Source: Chromatiales bacterium | Lineage (GTDB): Bacteria; Pseudomonadota; Gammaproteobacteria; JACCYU01 | Direction: 5' to 3' | DNA: 6,822 nt | Assembly (NCBI GenBank): GCA_031177845.1 | Contig: JAPSGG010000080.1 | Location: 1-6,822 of the forward strand | In this document: positions 1 through 6,130 of the stretch, piece after piece | How the letters are laid out: every line of letters starts with the position of its first letter | Position numbering within the stretch: the first letter of the stretch is position 1 | Made by a program: the position numbers and the translations under genes | The notes under the pieces: generated by a model | Databases searched by the model: none | Told to the model about the DNA's origin: nothing | Seen by the model: the letters and a program-made list of their open reading frames with translations, nothing else

Positions 1-2
1 GC

Positions 3-635
3 GTTTTCGCCTACCTCGTCGCCAAGCTCGCGCTGGCATATAGGCGCGAGGCGAGATTGGCTAGGATGGACTTTTTGACCGCGCTCATGAACCGGCGAAC
101 GTTCAGAGAAGAGGCGAAGGTGCTGGTTCTGGCGCGGCGCCATCGTCATCATACCATCGTTGTTTACGTTGACGTGAATGACTTCAAGACCATCAACGAC
201 CGCCTTGGACATGACGCAGGCGGCACCCTAATTAAGACCATCGCCACCGCGCTGCAGCAGGACGTTCGCAGTCCAGACTTCGTCGGCCGGCGTGGAGGCG
301 ACGAGTTTGTGCTACTGTTGCCGGAAACCGGTTTCGAGGCCCCCCAGCGCACTTAACGAGGATTCAAGATCGCCTGTTGCAGGATTGCGCGCCGCGATAG
401 CGGCTGGCCGGTCACCTTCAGTATGGGGGCTGCTACATTCCTCAAACCGCCCGCAGGCGTCAGGGATGCGATCAAGATCGCTGATGGGCTCATGTACAGG
501 GCGAAAATAGGTGGCAAGAATGGTATCGTTCACGAGATAGTAACCGTGGCGCGGGACGTCACCTCGAAGGGTGTCGAGAGGGACGGGACGACCGGTCGCC
601 GCATAGGAGAAAAAGGTTACCGTGAGGATCTATGA
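3..635 (+). pseudogene. Membrane-linked diguanylate cyclase (GGDEF domain), 5'-truncated by the window, two frameshifts
   Basis: The product would make cyclic di-GMP from two GTP. The frame is open from base 3, so the true start lies upstream. The first residues (VFAYLVAKLALAY) look like the end of a membrane helix, and the domain opens with the usual D-x-LT-x-L-x-NRR-x-F. The signature GGDEF is at 294-308. An RxxD inhibitory site (RSPD, 267-278) sits exactly five residues before it, as in product-inhibited cyclases. The frame stops at TAA 354-356. Reading on requires the neighbouring frame from about 345 (LTRIQDRLLQDCA, 353-391), then a return to the first frame near 392. There the conserved C-terminal half resumes (WPVTFSMGAATF, then ADGLMYRAK and GKNG) and runs to TGA 633-635. 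The first shift falls in a run of six C (340-345). The two shifts cancel, so both halves are in the same frame. Its 3' end overlaps the following gene by 14 bases. It is either a recent pseudogene or two indel errors. Domain identity is certain; inactivation is probable. Confidence 0.85.
605..610 (+). promoter_or_regulatory. Ribosome binding site for the GST-like gene
   Basis: AGGAGA lies 11 bases before a GTG codon at 622. It supports GTG as the start. The nearby ATG at 632 is in a different frame from the transferase and is not used. Confidence 0.5.
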
Positions 636-1175
636 TTTTCGCTTCGCACCCAACCCGCATAAGCTGCGTATCTACCTGGCGGAAAAAGGTATTTCGATAC
701 CCTTGGAGAGGGTCGACCTGCGCAAAGGGGAGAATCTTAAACCGGAATTTCTCGCCAAGAATCCACTGGGTGCGTTGCCGGTGCTGGAACTGGACGACGG
801 CTCCTGCTTGACCGAATCGCTCGCCATTATCGAGTATCTGGAGGAGCTGCATCCCGATCCGCCCATGATCGGCATTGAGCCGTTGGAGCGAGCCCGCGTG
901 CGCGAGCTGGAGCGCTTCGCAGACACGAGCGTCCTCAACTGAATCACGCAGATTTTTCTGAATACCAGCCCGATCTTCGTCCACCGCAAGCAGGTACCCC
1001 AAGTCGCCGAGCAGGCGCGCGCTGCGCTGCCGGCCCGCGGCCAACGATTGCCGATTGCACGCTGTTTGCAGCCTTCGAGCACGCCGAGCGCGCCGACGTG
1101 GCGATCGACGACTCCTACCAGAACCTCATGCGCTGGTATGCCATGTTCGGACGGCGCCCGAGCGCCAGGGCGTAA
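622..1175 (+). pseudogene. Glutathione S-transferase family protein, disrupted by a stop and an internal deletion
   Basis: The N-terminal half is a clear thioredoxin-fold GST domain: PNPHKLRIYLAEKGI, then NPLGALPVLELDDG and the glutathione-contacting E-S motif in LTESLAIIEYLEE. Starting from GTG 622, the frame hits TGA at 940-942. It then continues in the same frame with plausible GST sequence (ITQIFLNTSPIFVHRKQVP, then AEQARAALPAR to about 1038), so this is a nonsense codon, perhaps CGA to TGA. Near 1036-1047 the frame changes and about 20-25 residues of the usual helical domain are missing. The C-terminal part then resumes in another frame with the N-capping box TIAD (1044-1055) and DCTLFAAFEHAERAD, ending at TAA 1173-1175. 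A 106-residue product would lack the helical domain and is unlikely to work. The substrate is unknown. Family assignment is strong and pseudogene status is well supported by two independent lesions. Confidence 0.85.
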
Positions 1176-1356
1176 CGCAGATCAGCAGCGACGGCAGTCT
1201 CGCATGGTCGAATTCTGTTCTCCATACGAGGGAAGAGGATTCCTGTACTCGATCTTCCCGCGCGGGTTTCTAGTGTCATCATCCTTGGGTTCTCGCGTCG
1301 AGTCTAGCTAATCAGCGGCCAAGACTGTTACAAGTCATTTTATAGTTCCAGGCGGC

Positions 1357-1381
1357 TCCTTCGATAAGCTCAGTACGAAGT
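1357..1381. repeat. Short TTCG...CGAA dispersed-repeat-like element
   Basis: CTTCG (1359-1363) and CGAAG (1376-1380) are inverted around ATAAGCTCAGTA. The sequence closely resembles the CCTTCGACAAGCTCAGGACGAA-type element that I know as a frequent intergenic repeat in many proteobacterial genomes. Only one copy is visible here, so calling it a repeat rests on that resemblance. It lies in the gene-free stretch between the converging GST and esterase remnants. Confidence 0.45.
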
Positions 1382-1414
1382 CGGGAGGGGAGGGCCGGCA
1401 TGAAGCGGCGGCGC

Positions 1415-1433
1415 GGCTCAGGTTAATTGAGCC
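1415..1433. other. Small hairpin over the esterase stop codon
   Basis: GGCTCA (1415-1420) and TGAGCC (1428-1433) form a perfect 6-bp inverted repeat around a 7-base loop that contains the esterase stop. No T run follows on the minus strand, so it is at best a weak 3'-end structure. Confidence 0.25.
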
Positions 1434-2097
1434 TTGCGAGCAACCATTGCCTCATATCGTCGATCTCCTGTGGACAGACCGCGTGCGGCATGGGGTACGC
1501 GCGCCATTCAATGGGGTAGCCCAGGCTCAAGAGATAGTCGCGGGATTTGGTGCCGAACGAGAAGTCGACCACCGGATCATGATTGCCGTGTGCCATGAAG
1601 ATGGGCGTATTCGCATTGGCGGGGCTACGTTCAGCTTGGAGCCGCGGGCGTAGGGGTAGATAAGTGGACAATCCCATGATCCCGGCAAGCTGTGCCGGAT
1701 AGCGCAACCCGACGTGCAACGCCATGGCGCCGCCTTGGGAGAATCCAGCCAAGACGATGCGATCAAAGGCGATACCGCGCTCGTGCTCACGCTGGATCAA
1801 GGCCTCAACTCTTGGGGCCATCGCTTGGATGCCACGCTCATCCTCGCGAGCCGTCGAACCGAGACTGAGAATGTCATATCAGGTGGGCATGACCAGGCCG
1901 CCATTGACCGTCACCGGCGCACTTGGCGCGTGCGGAAACACAAAGCGAATCGCGTGGCCGCCGAGCCTTAGTTCCGGGACAATGAGTGCGAAGTCGTGAC
2001 CGTCGGCGCCCAGCCCGTGCAGCCAGATGACGGCGGCATTCGGCTCGGCGCCAGTCGCTAGTTCAACGGCCGGTAGATAATAGTTTGATGCTTTCAT
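1423..2097 (-). pseudogene. Carboxylesterase/phospholipase (alpha/beta hydrolase, PF02230 type) with one in-frame stop
   Basis: The reading frame from ATG 2097 to the TAA ending at 1423 spans 224 codons, the usual length of this cytosolic esterase family, with a single interruption. The oxyanion region HGLGADGHDF is at residues 27-36. The nucleophile elbow GFSQG places Ser120, with Asp174 in GNHDPVVDF and His205 in MPHAVC, so the complete catalytic triad is encoded. Codon 73 is TGA (bases 1881-1879), between VNGGLVMPT and YDILSLGS. This family normally has Trp-Tyr-Asp there, so TGG to TGA is the simplest explanation. Both halves are in the same frame and otherwise well preserved, which points to a recent nonsense mutation or a single base error. 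An AGG five bases before ATG could be the ribosome binding site. Substrates would be short-chain esters or lysophospholipids by family knowledge only. Confidence 0.85.
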
Positions 2098-2147
2098 AGC
2101 TGCCTATCCAGTGCCGCAATCCGCGAGACCTTTGCATAGGCGGTAAC

Positions 2148-2275
2148 CGTCATTCCCGTCCCCGCCTGCTCAGGGTGGGCTTCGGCAGAATCCGGACACG
2201 GCCGGTGATGAACCGCGATACCTGGCCTACTGGATGCCGGCCCGCGGCCGCAGCATGACCTTTGCCACAATGACG
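2148..2275. repeat. Degenerate palindromic intergenic repeat (CGTCATTCCCG family)
   Basis: This segment opens with CGTCATTCCCG (2148-2158), contains AGAATCCGG and CTGGATGCCGG (2230-2240), then GCATGACC (2253-2260), and closes with AATGACG (2269-2275), the inverse of the opening CGTCATT. The arrangement of inverted CGTCATTCC...GGATTCC...GGAATGACG units is typical of widespread non-coding palindromic repeats between genes in proteobacteria. The copy here is diverged. The region holds no credible gene. It separates soxZ from the esterase gene on the same strand and may limit read-through. Confidence 0.5.
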
Positions 2276-2307
2276 TGAAGTACTCGACTTGATCTCCCAA
2301 CCTGGAG

Positions 2308-2631
2308 CTAATCGGCCTTGGAGACCTCAGCCACGAGCGAGTCTGACTCGCCCTTGTTGTCCACCCAACTGAGCTTGATCGGGTCGCCGGGTTTCGCGCC
2401 CCTGAACTTGAATGACAGGTAGGGGTTCTCCGAGATGCCAGTGCTCCACAGGGCTTCGAAGATCACGCGGCCGTTGTGCTCCACGGTGACCTCCTGAATG
2501 AAATGGGCGGGAATCTTCTCACCGGTCAGTTCATCCTCGCGCTGGCCGGTCTCCATGGGATGGCGGATCAGGCTCTTGAACGTGGCGATGTCCCCTTCGA
2601 CCTCACAGAGCATCCTAATCGAATCAGCCAT
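2308..2631 (-). CDS. soxZ: SoxZ, thiosulfate oxidation carrier complex subunit
   Basis: SoxZ pairs with SoxY to form the periplasmic carrier that holds sulfur intermediates during Sox-type thiosulfate or sulfide oxidation. The 107-residue product is full length for the family. It has no signal peptide, as expected, since it is exported bound to SoxY. Conserved stretches are IRHPMETG (22-29), IPAHFI (40-45), the YLSFKFRGAKPGDPIKLSW strand region (71-89) and a W-x-D-N-x-G-x-S loop. I chose ATG at 2631 because MADSIR matches the family start. A TTG at 2643 in the same frame would add four residues. The gene begins 20 bases after the soxY stop, so the two are co-transcribed. The stop is TAG (2310-2308). 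Confidence 0.92.
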   Translation of the reverse strand: MADSIRMLCEVEGDIATFKSLIRHPMETGQREDELTGEKIPAHFIQEVTVEHNGRVIFEALWSTGISENPYLSFKFRGAKPGDPIKLSWVDNKGESDSLVAEVSKAD

Positions 2632-2651
2632 TGCCAACCCCAAGGGCCAAA

Positions 2652-3113
2652 TCAGCTGCAGCCACCGATGGCCACCTGCACCCGCTTGGCCACGCTATAG
2701 AACTTTCCGTTCGCCTTGACCACGGCCACGACGTCCGCCGTCTCCTGCATCTTGATGCGGGTGGCAACGTACGCAAGCGTGCCTTTGGGGATCAGGTAGC
2801 TTGAGGTCATCGGGTGCGGATTTTTGTTTGCGAGCAACGTAATCGACTCCACGCCCTCCAGTTCCGACGTGACCATGACCGGCACGATCGTCCCATTTTC
2901 CGCCACGTCGGGGACATCTAGCAGAATCTTGTCAGAGGGAATAAGGGCGGTTTCGGATATACCGAACAAGTCACGCAAAGCGGCGTCCGCATCTCGCGCG
3001 GTGAAAGGAGCCTTGGGCCAGGCCGCCAGCAAGGCCCGCGGCATTCCCAGGCTCGCGGCCAACGCACCAAGTGCAAGCGCCGCTTGCAACCACAGCCTGC
3101 GCGTCTTGTTCAT
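2652..3113 (-). CDS. soxY: SoxY, sulfur-carrying subunit of the SoxYZ complex
   Basis: SoxY binds sulfur intermediates covalently through a cysteine near its flexible C-terminus and presents them to the other Sox enzymes in the periplasm. From ATG 3113 the product has 153 residues. It begins with a Tat-type signal: TRRLWLQ (4-10) followed by a hydrophobic stretch, with a probable cleavage site near ALLA-AWPK (residue 30). The mature part shows DADAALRDLFG (41-51), NGTIVPVMV (73-81), NKNPHP (96-101) and the KANGKFYSVAK strand (133-143). The carrier Cys152 is present, but the protein ends Gly-Gly-Cys-Ser instead of the classical Gly-Gly-Cys-Gly-Gly. An in-frame TTG at 3155 would add 14 residues in front of the Tat signal and is less likely. 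It lies between the two-helix membrane protein gene and soxZ on the same strand. No soxXAB or soxCD is visible. Confidence 0.92.
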   Translation of the reverse strand: MNKTRRLWLQAALALGALAASLGMPRALLAAWPKAPFTARDADAALRDLFGISETALIPSDKILLDVPDVAENGTIVPVMVTSELEGVESITLLANKNPHPMTSSYLIPKGTLAYVATRIKMQETADVVAVVKANGKFYSVAKRVQVAIGGCS

Positions 3114-3172
3114 GATCGATTGCTTGCCTGCATGCTCAGGCGAGTATACCAGCAATCTCGCCGCGGTCAGCG

Positions 3173-3826
3173 CTAACGCCAGCGCTCGATGGCGGTCCGC
3201 GCGTCGCGATTGAGCGGTCTACCGATCAGCCCGGAAGTCGTCACGTGCACGCCATAGGCGGCGTTATCCGCCATCGGTAGATAGGTTGCCGCACCGTACG
3301 TTGCATCCACCCAGGGCAGCCAGCGGTCGTAACGCTGCGCAAGCCCCCAAAGATCCAGCCCGGCGCTTTCCGCGAGTGGATAAACAGTGTGCGGTCCGTT
3401 GCGCTCGCGCTCTAGGTCCCTGAAGCGCCCGCTCAAGCGCTCCAGCCGAAACTGTGTGTCCAGACCCAGCAATGTCGCGAGGCCTTTCCACTTGATGAGC
3501 CGCGCATCAAGCTGCCATTCATCGCCGATCAGAGTAAAGGTTTCGCGTTCCCTAGACGGATAAGTCAGCGTAGCCTGAAAATGATGGGGTCCCATACGCT
3601 CGAAACCGAGCTCCGCCACGGGCTGTTCGTGTGTCAGCCTTTGATACGTGTGCAGATTGACGGCTACCGCGCTGAACAACAGAGCAATGATCATCAGCAC
3701 GCCGCCGGCCAATCCGTGGCCGCTGCCGGCAAGCCATCTACGTCTGCGCAGCCGCTTCACGGCCAGCAGCCAGAACAGCAAGCCCGAGAGGGCGATGGCC
3801 AGTACGACGATTTTCAAACGAGACAA
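3173..3826 (-). CDS. Two-helix inner-membrane protein with predicted periplasmic domain, function unknown
   Basis: I do not recognise a defined function. The 217-residue product has one membrane helix at about 4-23 (LKIVVLAIALSGLLFWLLAV), a strongly basic turn KRLRRRRW (24-31) and a second helix at about 38-58. By the positive-inside rule the turn is cytoplasmic, which places the remaining 160 residues in the periplasm. That domain has many aromatic and charged residues, with stretches such as TYQRLTHEQPVAELGF, DEWQLDARLIKWKG, GLDLWGLAQRYDRWLPWVDA and ATYLPMADNAAYGV. From memory it resembles a conserved gammaproteobacterial family sometimes labelled 'cation/multidrug efflux pump', but nothing here looks like a transporter. 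The start is TTG at 3826, preceded by AGGA; an upstream in-frame TGA excludes a longer start. It ends 59 bases before the soxY ATG on the same strand, so it is probably the first gene of that operon. Confidence 0.75.
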   Translation of the reverse strand: MSRLKIVVLAIALSGLLFWLLAVKRLRRRRWLAGSGHGLAGGVLMIIALLFSAVAVNLHTYQRLTHEQPVAELGFERMGPHHFQATLTYPSRERETFTLIGDEWQLDARLIKWKGLATLLGLDTQFRLERLSGRFRDLERERNGPHTVYPLAESAGLDLWGLAQRYDRWLPWVDATYGAATYLPMADNAAYGVHVTTSGLIGRPLNRDARTAIERWR

Positions 3827-3848
3827 TGATCCTGAGACTCAGCCATAG

Positions 3849-3878
3849 ACACTAACGGGCGTCGACTCCACCGGTCAA
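3849..3878 (-). promoter_or_regulatory. Candidate sigma-70-like promoter for the membrane protein-soxYZ operon
   Basis: Read on the minus strand, TTGACC (3878-3873) is followed after 18 bases by TAGTGT (3854-3849). The -35 box is close to consensus and the -10 box is weak. Transcription would begin near 3842, about 16 bases before the TTG start. It sits in the divergent intergenic region shared with lptM-lysA. Confidence 0.3.
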
Positions 3879-3967
3879 CCGCACGGAACCCACCCTGTCA
3901 GGCTAACCCTGTAGTTTGAGTGCGCGCTGTTCGAGTACGCAGATGCCAGCGGCACCAGTCAGGCACG

Positions 3968-3996
3968 TTGGGCAGGATGACGCCAAGGGTTATACT
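3968..3996 (+). promoter_or_regulatory. Candidate sigma-70-like promoter for lptM-lysA
   Basis: TTGGGC (3968-3973) and TATACT (3991-3996) are separated by exactly 17 bases. The -10 box matches consensus at five of six bases, while the -35 keeps only the TTG. The expected transcript start near 4003 leaves a leader of about 20 bases before the lptM ATG. Confidence 0.45.
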
Positions 3997-4022
3997 GCCG
4001 TGCTCGACCTCAACGAGATGAT

Positions 4023-4154
4023 ATGGTTCGAATGTATAGAGCGAGTTTTCTGCTGCTCTTACTGCTGTGCGTCTTTACTATGCTCCTAGGTTGCGGGCAG
4101 AAGGGCGATCTGTACTTGCCCGACGAACGAGAACAACTAGAAGAACAGCGCTAG
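4023..4154 (+). CDS. lptM: LptM (YifL)-like small lipoprotein
   Basis: This 43-residue ORF encodes a miniature outer-membrane lipoprotein. A hydrophobic signal (SFLLLLLLCVFTM) leads to the lipobox LLGC, and the lipidated Cys24 opens the family signature CGQKGDLYLPD, which in related proteins reads CGqKGPLYlP. LptM is known to help the LptD/LptE lipopolysaccharide translocon mature in enterobacteria; that role here is inferred. After the signature only a short charged tail (EREQLEEQR) remains, as is usual. ATG 4023 is taken as the start; ATG 4032 in the same frame is a possible alternative, since the signal peptide still works. The stop TAG lies one base before the lysA start codon. This tight lptM-lysA coupling is common in gammaproteobacteria and strengthens both calls. 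Confidence 0.85.
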   Translation: MVRMYRASFLLLLLLCVFTMLLGCGQKGDLYLPDEREQLEEQR

Positions 4155-4155
4155 C

Positions 4156-5403
4156 GTGGGTTTTTTCGATTATCACAGTGAGCAACTGTACGCCGAAGGC
4201 GTGGCAGTGGCGGAGATCGCCGCACAATACGGCACACCTTGCTACGTCTATTCGCGCGCGGCAATCGAGCGGCAATGGCGTGCCTTCGACGGCGCGCTGG
4301 GTGCGCTTTCCCACCTGGTGTGCTACGCGGTCAAGGCGAACTCGAATATCGCCGTGCTCAATGTGCTCGCCCGCCTCGGCGCCGGGTTCGACATCGTCTC
4401 CGTGGGCGAACTAGAGCGGGTGCTGAGGGCGGGCGGCGAGCCCGCTAAGGTCGTGTTCTCGGGCGTGGGTAAACGCGAAGATGAGATGCGCAGCGCGCTC
4501 GAGGCTGGCATTCTCTGCTTTAACGTCGAATCCGAAGCGGAGTTGGGTGCGCTCAATCGAATCGCTGGCGATATGGGCGTGACTGCGCCGGTCTCGCTGC
4601 GCGTAAATCCGGACGTCGACGCCCGTACCCACCCGTACATCTCCACCGGCCTCAAGGAAAACAAATTCGGTATCGATATCGAACAGGCGACTGCGGCCTA
4701 TCTGCAAGCGGCCGAACTGCCGCATATCAAAACAATCGGCATCGATTGCCACATCGGCTCGCAGCTGATCGAACTCGCCCCGTTCGTGGACGCCCTACGG
4801 CGGGTTCTTGCGCTCGTGGGACAGCTCCGCAAGCAGGGCATCTTGATCGATCACCTGGACGTGGGTGGCGGCTTGGGCGTGCGCTACCGCAACGAAGCTG
4901 CGCCGACGCCCCGTGACTATGTTAATGCCGTGCTCGAAACGGTAGGGGCGACGCCATGCCGACTTCTGTTCGAGCCCGGCCGTGCCATTGTGGCCGATGC
5001 GGGCATTCTCGTCACGCGGGTGCAATACACCAAGCACAATGGCCATAAGCGATTCGCCGTAGTGGATGGGGGTATGAACGACCTCCTGCGCCCGGCCCTC
5101 TACGATGCTTGGCATGCCATCATTCCGGTGGCGCGATCGAGCCAGGCAGAGTCTCACGTGTATGACGTTGTCGGCCCCGTGTGCGAGACGGCCGATTTTC
5201 TGGGCAAGGAGCGCGAGCTTGCGTTGGTTCCCGGCGAGCTGCTGGCGGTGTGTGCCGTCGGCGCATATGGTTTTTCCATGGCCGGCAACTACAACAGCCG
5301 CCCGCGCGCGGCCGAGGTGATGGTGGACGGCGCGCGGATACACCTGATCCGCAGCCGCGAGACGGTGGCCCATCTCATGCAAGGTGAACGTCTACTGCCA
5401 TGA
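4156..5403 (+). CDS. lysA: Diaminopimelate decarboxylase
   Basis: The enzyme decarboxylates meso-diaminopimelate to L-lysine, the last step of lysine synthesis, using pyridoxal phosphate in the cytoplasm. The product has 415 residues, the standard length. Lys60 in CYAVKANSN binds the cofactor. HIGSQ (199-203), GGGLGVRY (237-244) and EPGR (273-276) form the phosphate and ring pocket of the alanine-racemase-like barrel. CETADFLG (343-350) supplies the partner-subunit cysteine, and YGFSMAGNYNSRPR (371-384) is the conserved C-terminal barrel signature. The frame is undisturbed. The start is GTG at 4156, one base after lptM, and GFFDYHSEQLYAEGV matches the family N-terminus, so translation is probably coupled to lptM. 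The 3' neighbour is a CoA-binding protein, not dapF, which is the usual partner in gammaproteobacteria. The stop is TGA. Confidence 0.97.
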   Translation: MGFFDYHSEQLYAEGVAVAEIAAQYGTPCYVYSRAAIERQWRAFDGALGALSHLVCYAVKANSNIAVLNVLARLGAGFDIVSVGELERVLRAGGEPAKVVFSGVGKREDEMRSALEAGILCFNVESEAELGALNRIAGDMGVTAPVSLRVNPDVDARTHPYISTGLKENKFGIDIEQATAAYLQAAELPHIKTIGIDCHIGSQLIELAPFVDALRRVLALVGQLRKQGILIDHLDVGGGLGVRYRNEAAPTPRDYVNAVLETVGATPCRLLFEPGRAIVADAGILVTRVQYTKHNGHKRFAVVDGGMNDLLRPALYDAWHAIIPVARSSQAESHVYDVVGPVCETADFLGKERELALVPGELLAVCAVGAYGFSMAGNYNSRPRAAEVMVDGARIHLIRSRETVAHLMQGERLLP

Positions 5404-5428
5404 TAGTGTACGCGACCGAAGCTGGGTG

Positions 5429-5857
5429 ATGAACGAGTTCATCAATCCTTCCGAGGAGCAGATCCGGGCGCTGCTCGAACGCGCCAGAACTATCGCGGTG
5501 GTCGGTCTATCGGGCAAACCTTATCGTCCTAGTCATCACATCGCGCGCAACATGCAGGCGTTCGGCTATCGGATCATCCCTGTAAATCCCAATCTCGATG
5601 CAGTGTTGGGCGAACGGGCCTATGCGTGCCTTGCGGACATTCGGATGCGGGTGGATTTAGTCAATGTCTTCCGCGCGCCCGAGCACGTGCGCGGCGTCGT
5701 GGAAGATTGTCTCGCGGCCCGCATGAAAGCCCTATGGCTGCAAGACGGTGTCGTCGACGCCCAGGCGGCCCTTAAAGCCCGACACGCTGGCATGATGGTG
5801 GTGATGGACCGGTGCATATATAGGGACTATCTGAGGCTGATGGATCGGTCTGACTAG
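5429..5857 (+). CDS. CoA-binding domain protein, YccU type
   Basis: This is a small cytoplasmic Rossmann-fold protein of the family named for succinyl-CoA synthetase-like CoA-binding domains. It probably binds CoA or an acyl-CoA, but no reaction is established. The 142 residues show TIAVVGLSGKPYRPS (21-35, nucleotide-binding loop), GYRIIPVNP (46-54), LGE (60-62), VDLVNVFRAPE (75-85), WLQDGV (103-108) and VVMDRC (124-129), in the order expected. Length is typical. I chose ATG 5429 because MNEFINPSEEQIRALL aligns with the usual start. An in-frame GTG sits directly before it at 5426, and the frame is open back into lysA at 5384, but those extra residues look unrelated. It follows the lysA stop by 25 bases, so it is likely in the same transcript. 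The Shine-Dalgarno sequence is poor (GCTGGG). Confidence 0.9.
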   Translation: MNEFINPSEEQIRALLERARTIAVVGLSGKPYRPSHHIARNMQAFGYRIIPVNPNLDAVLGERAYACLADIRMRVDLVNVFRAPEHVRGVVEDCLAARMKALWLQDGVVDAQAALKARHAGMMVVMDRCIYRDYLRLMDRSD

Positions 5858-5876
5858 AGTTGCGCAACGGGTCCAC

Positions 5877-5906
5877 AATGCTCTCACTAAAAATGCTCTC
5901 ACTAAA
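5877..5906 (+). repeat. Perfect 15-bp tandem duplication
   Basis: The unit AATGCTCTCACTAAA occurs twice without a gap (5877-5891 and 5892-5906). There is no third copy. It starts 20 bases after the stop of the CoA-binding protein gene. Its role is unknown; replication slippage or a paired protein-binding site are both possible. Confidence 0.9.
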
Positions 5907-6130
5907 TAGGAGATTGCTGCGGTACTAGGGTGCGGAGCCACTCGCTTCGCGCGGACATCCAAGGATGGAAGCCCTGGCTTGCAGGCGCACTTCAGAGTGT
6001 CTCCTCCAGCGGCGCAAGTTATCGGAAACGCAACGAATACCTCATGTTTCAACCGTGGCCACACTGTCTGCTTTCCCTGCCTTGAGAAGCCCAGTATAGA
6101 TTTGTTCAGAGTCGTCCTAAATATTTATCG

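Noticed and set aside
559..1044. 161-codon open frame on the minus strand
   Set aside because: It lies opposite the GST remnant, whose forward frame shows clear family motifs; the minus frame has none.
940..1881. TGA reassigned to an amino acid (two in-frame TGA codons in the GST and esterase genes)
   Set aside because: soxY, lysA and the sigma gene all end in TGA at the expected place, and the GST gene has other lesions, so nonsense mutation is simpler. Selenocysteine is not expected at a conserved Trp.
2094..2300. 68-codon minus-strand frame between soxZ and the esterase
   Set aside because: It is almost entirely within the palindromic repeat; low-complexity composition and no family resemblance.
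4795..5382. 195-codon open frame on the minus strand
   Set aside because: It is antisense to lysA, which is intact and unmistakable; open antisense frames are common in GC-rich genes.
5859..5868. GTTGCGCAAC palindrome as a terminator
   Set aside because: It has no loop and no T run, so it cannot act as an intrinsic terminator.
5930..6085. GTG-started frame of 51 codons in the gene-free stretch
   Set aside because: No ribosome site at proper distance and no recognisable sequence.
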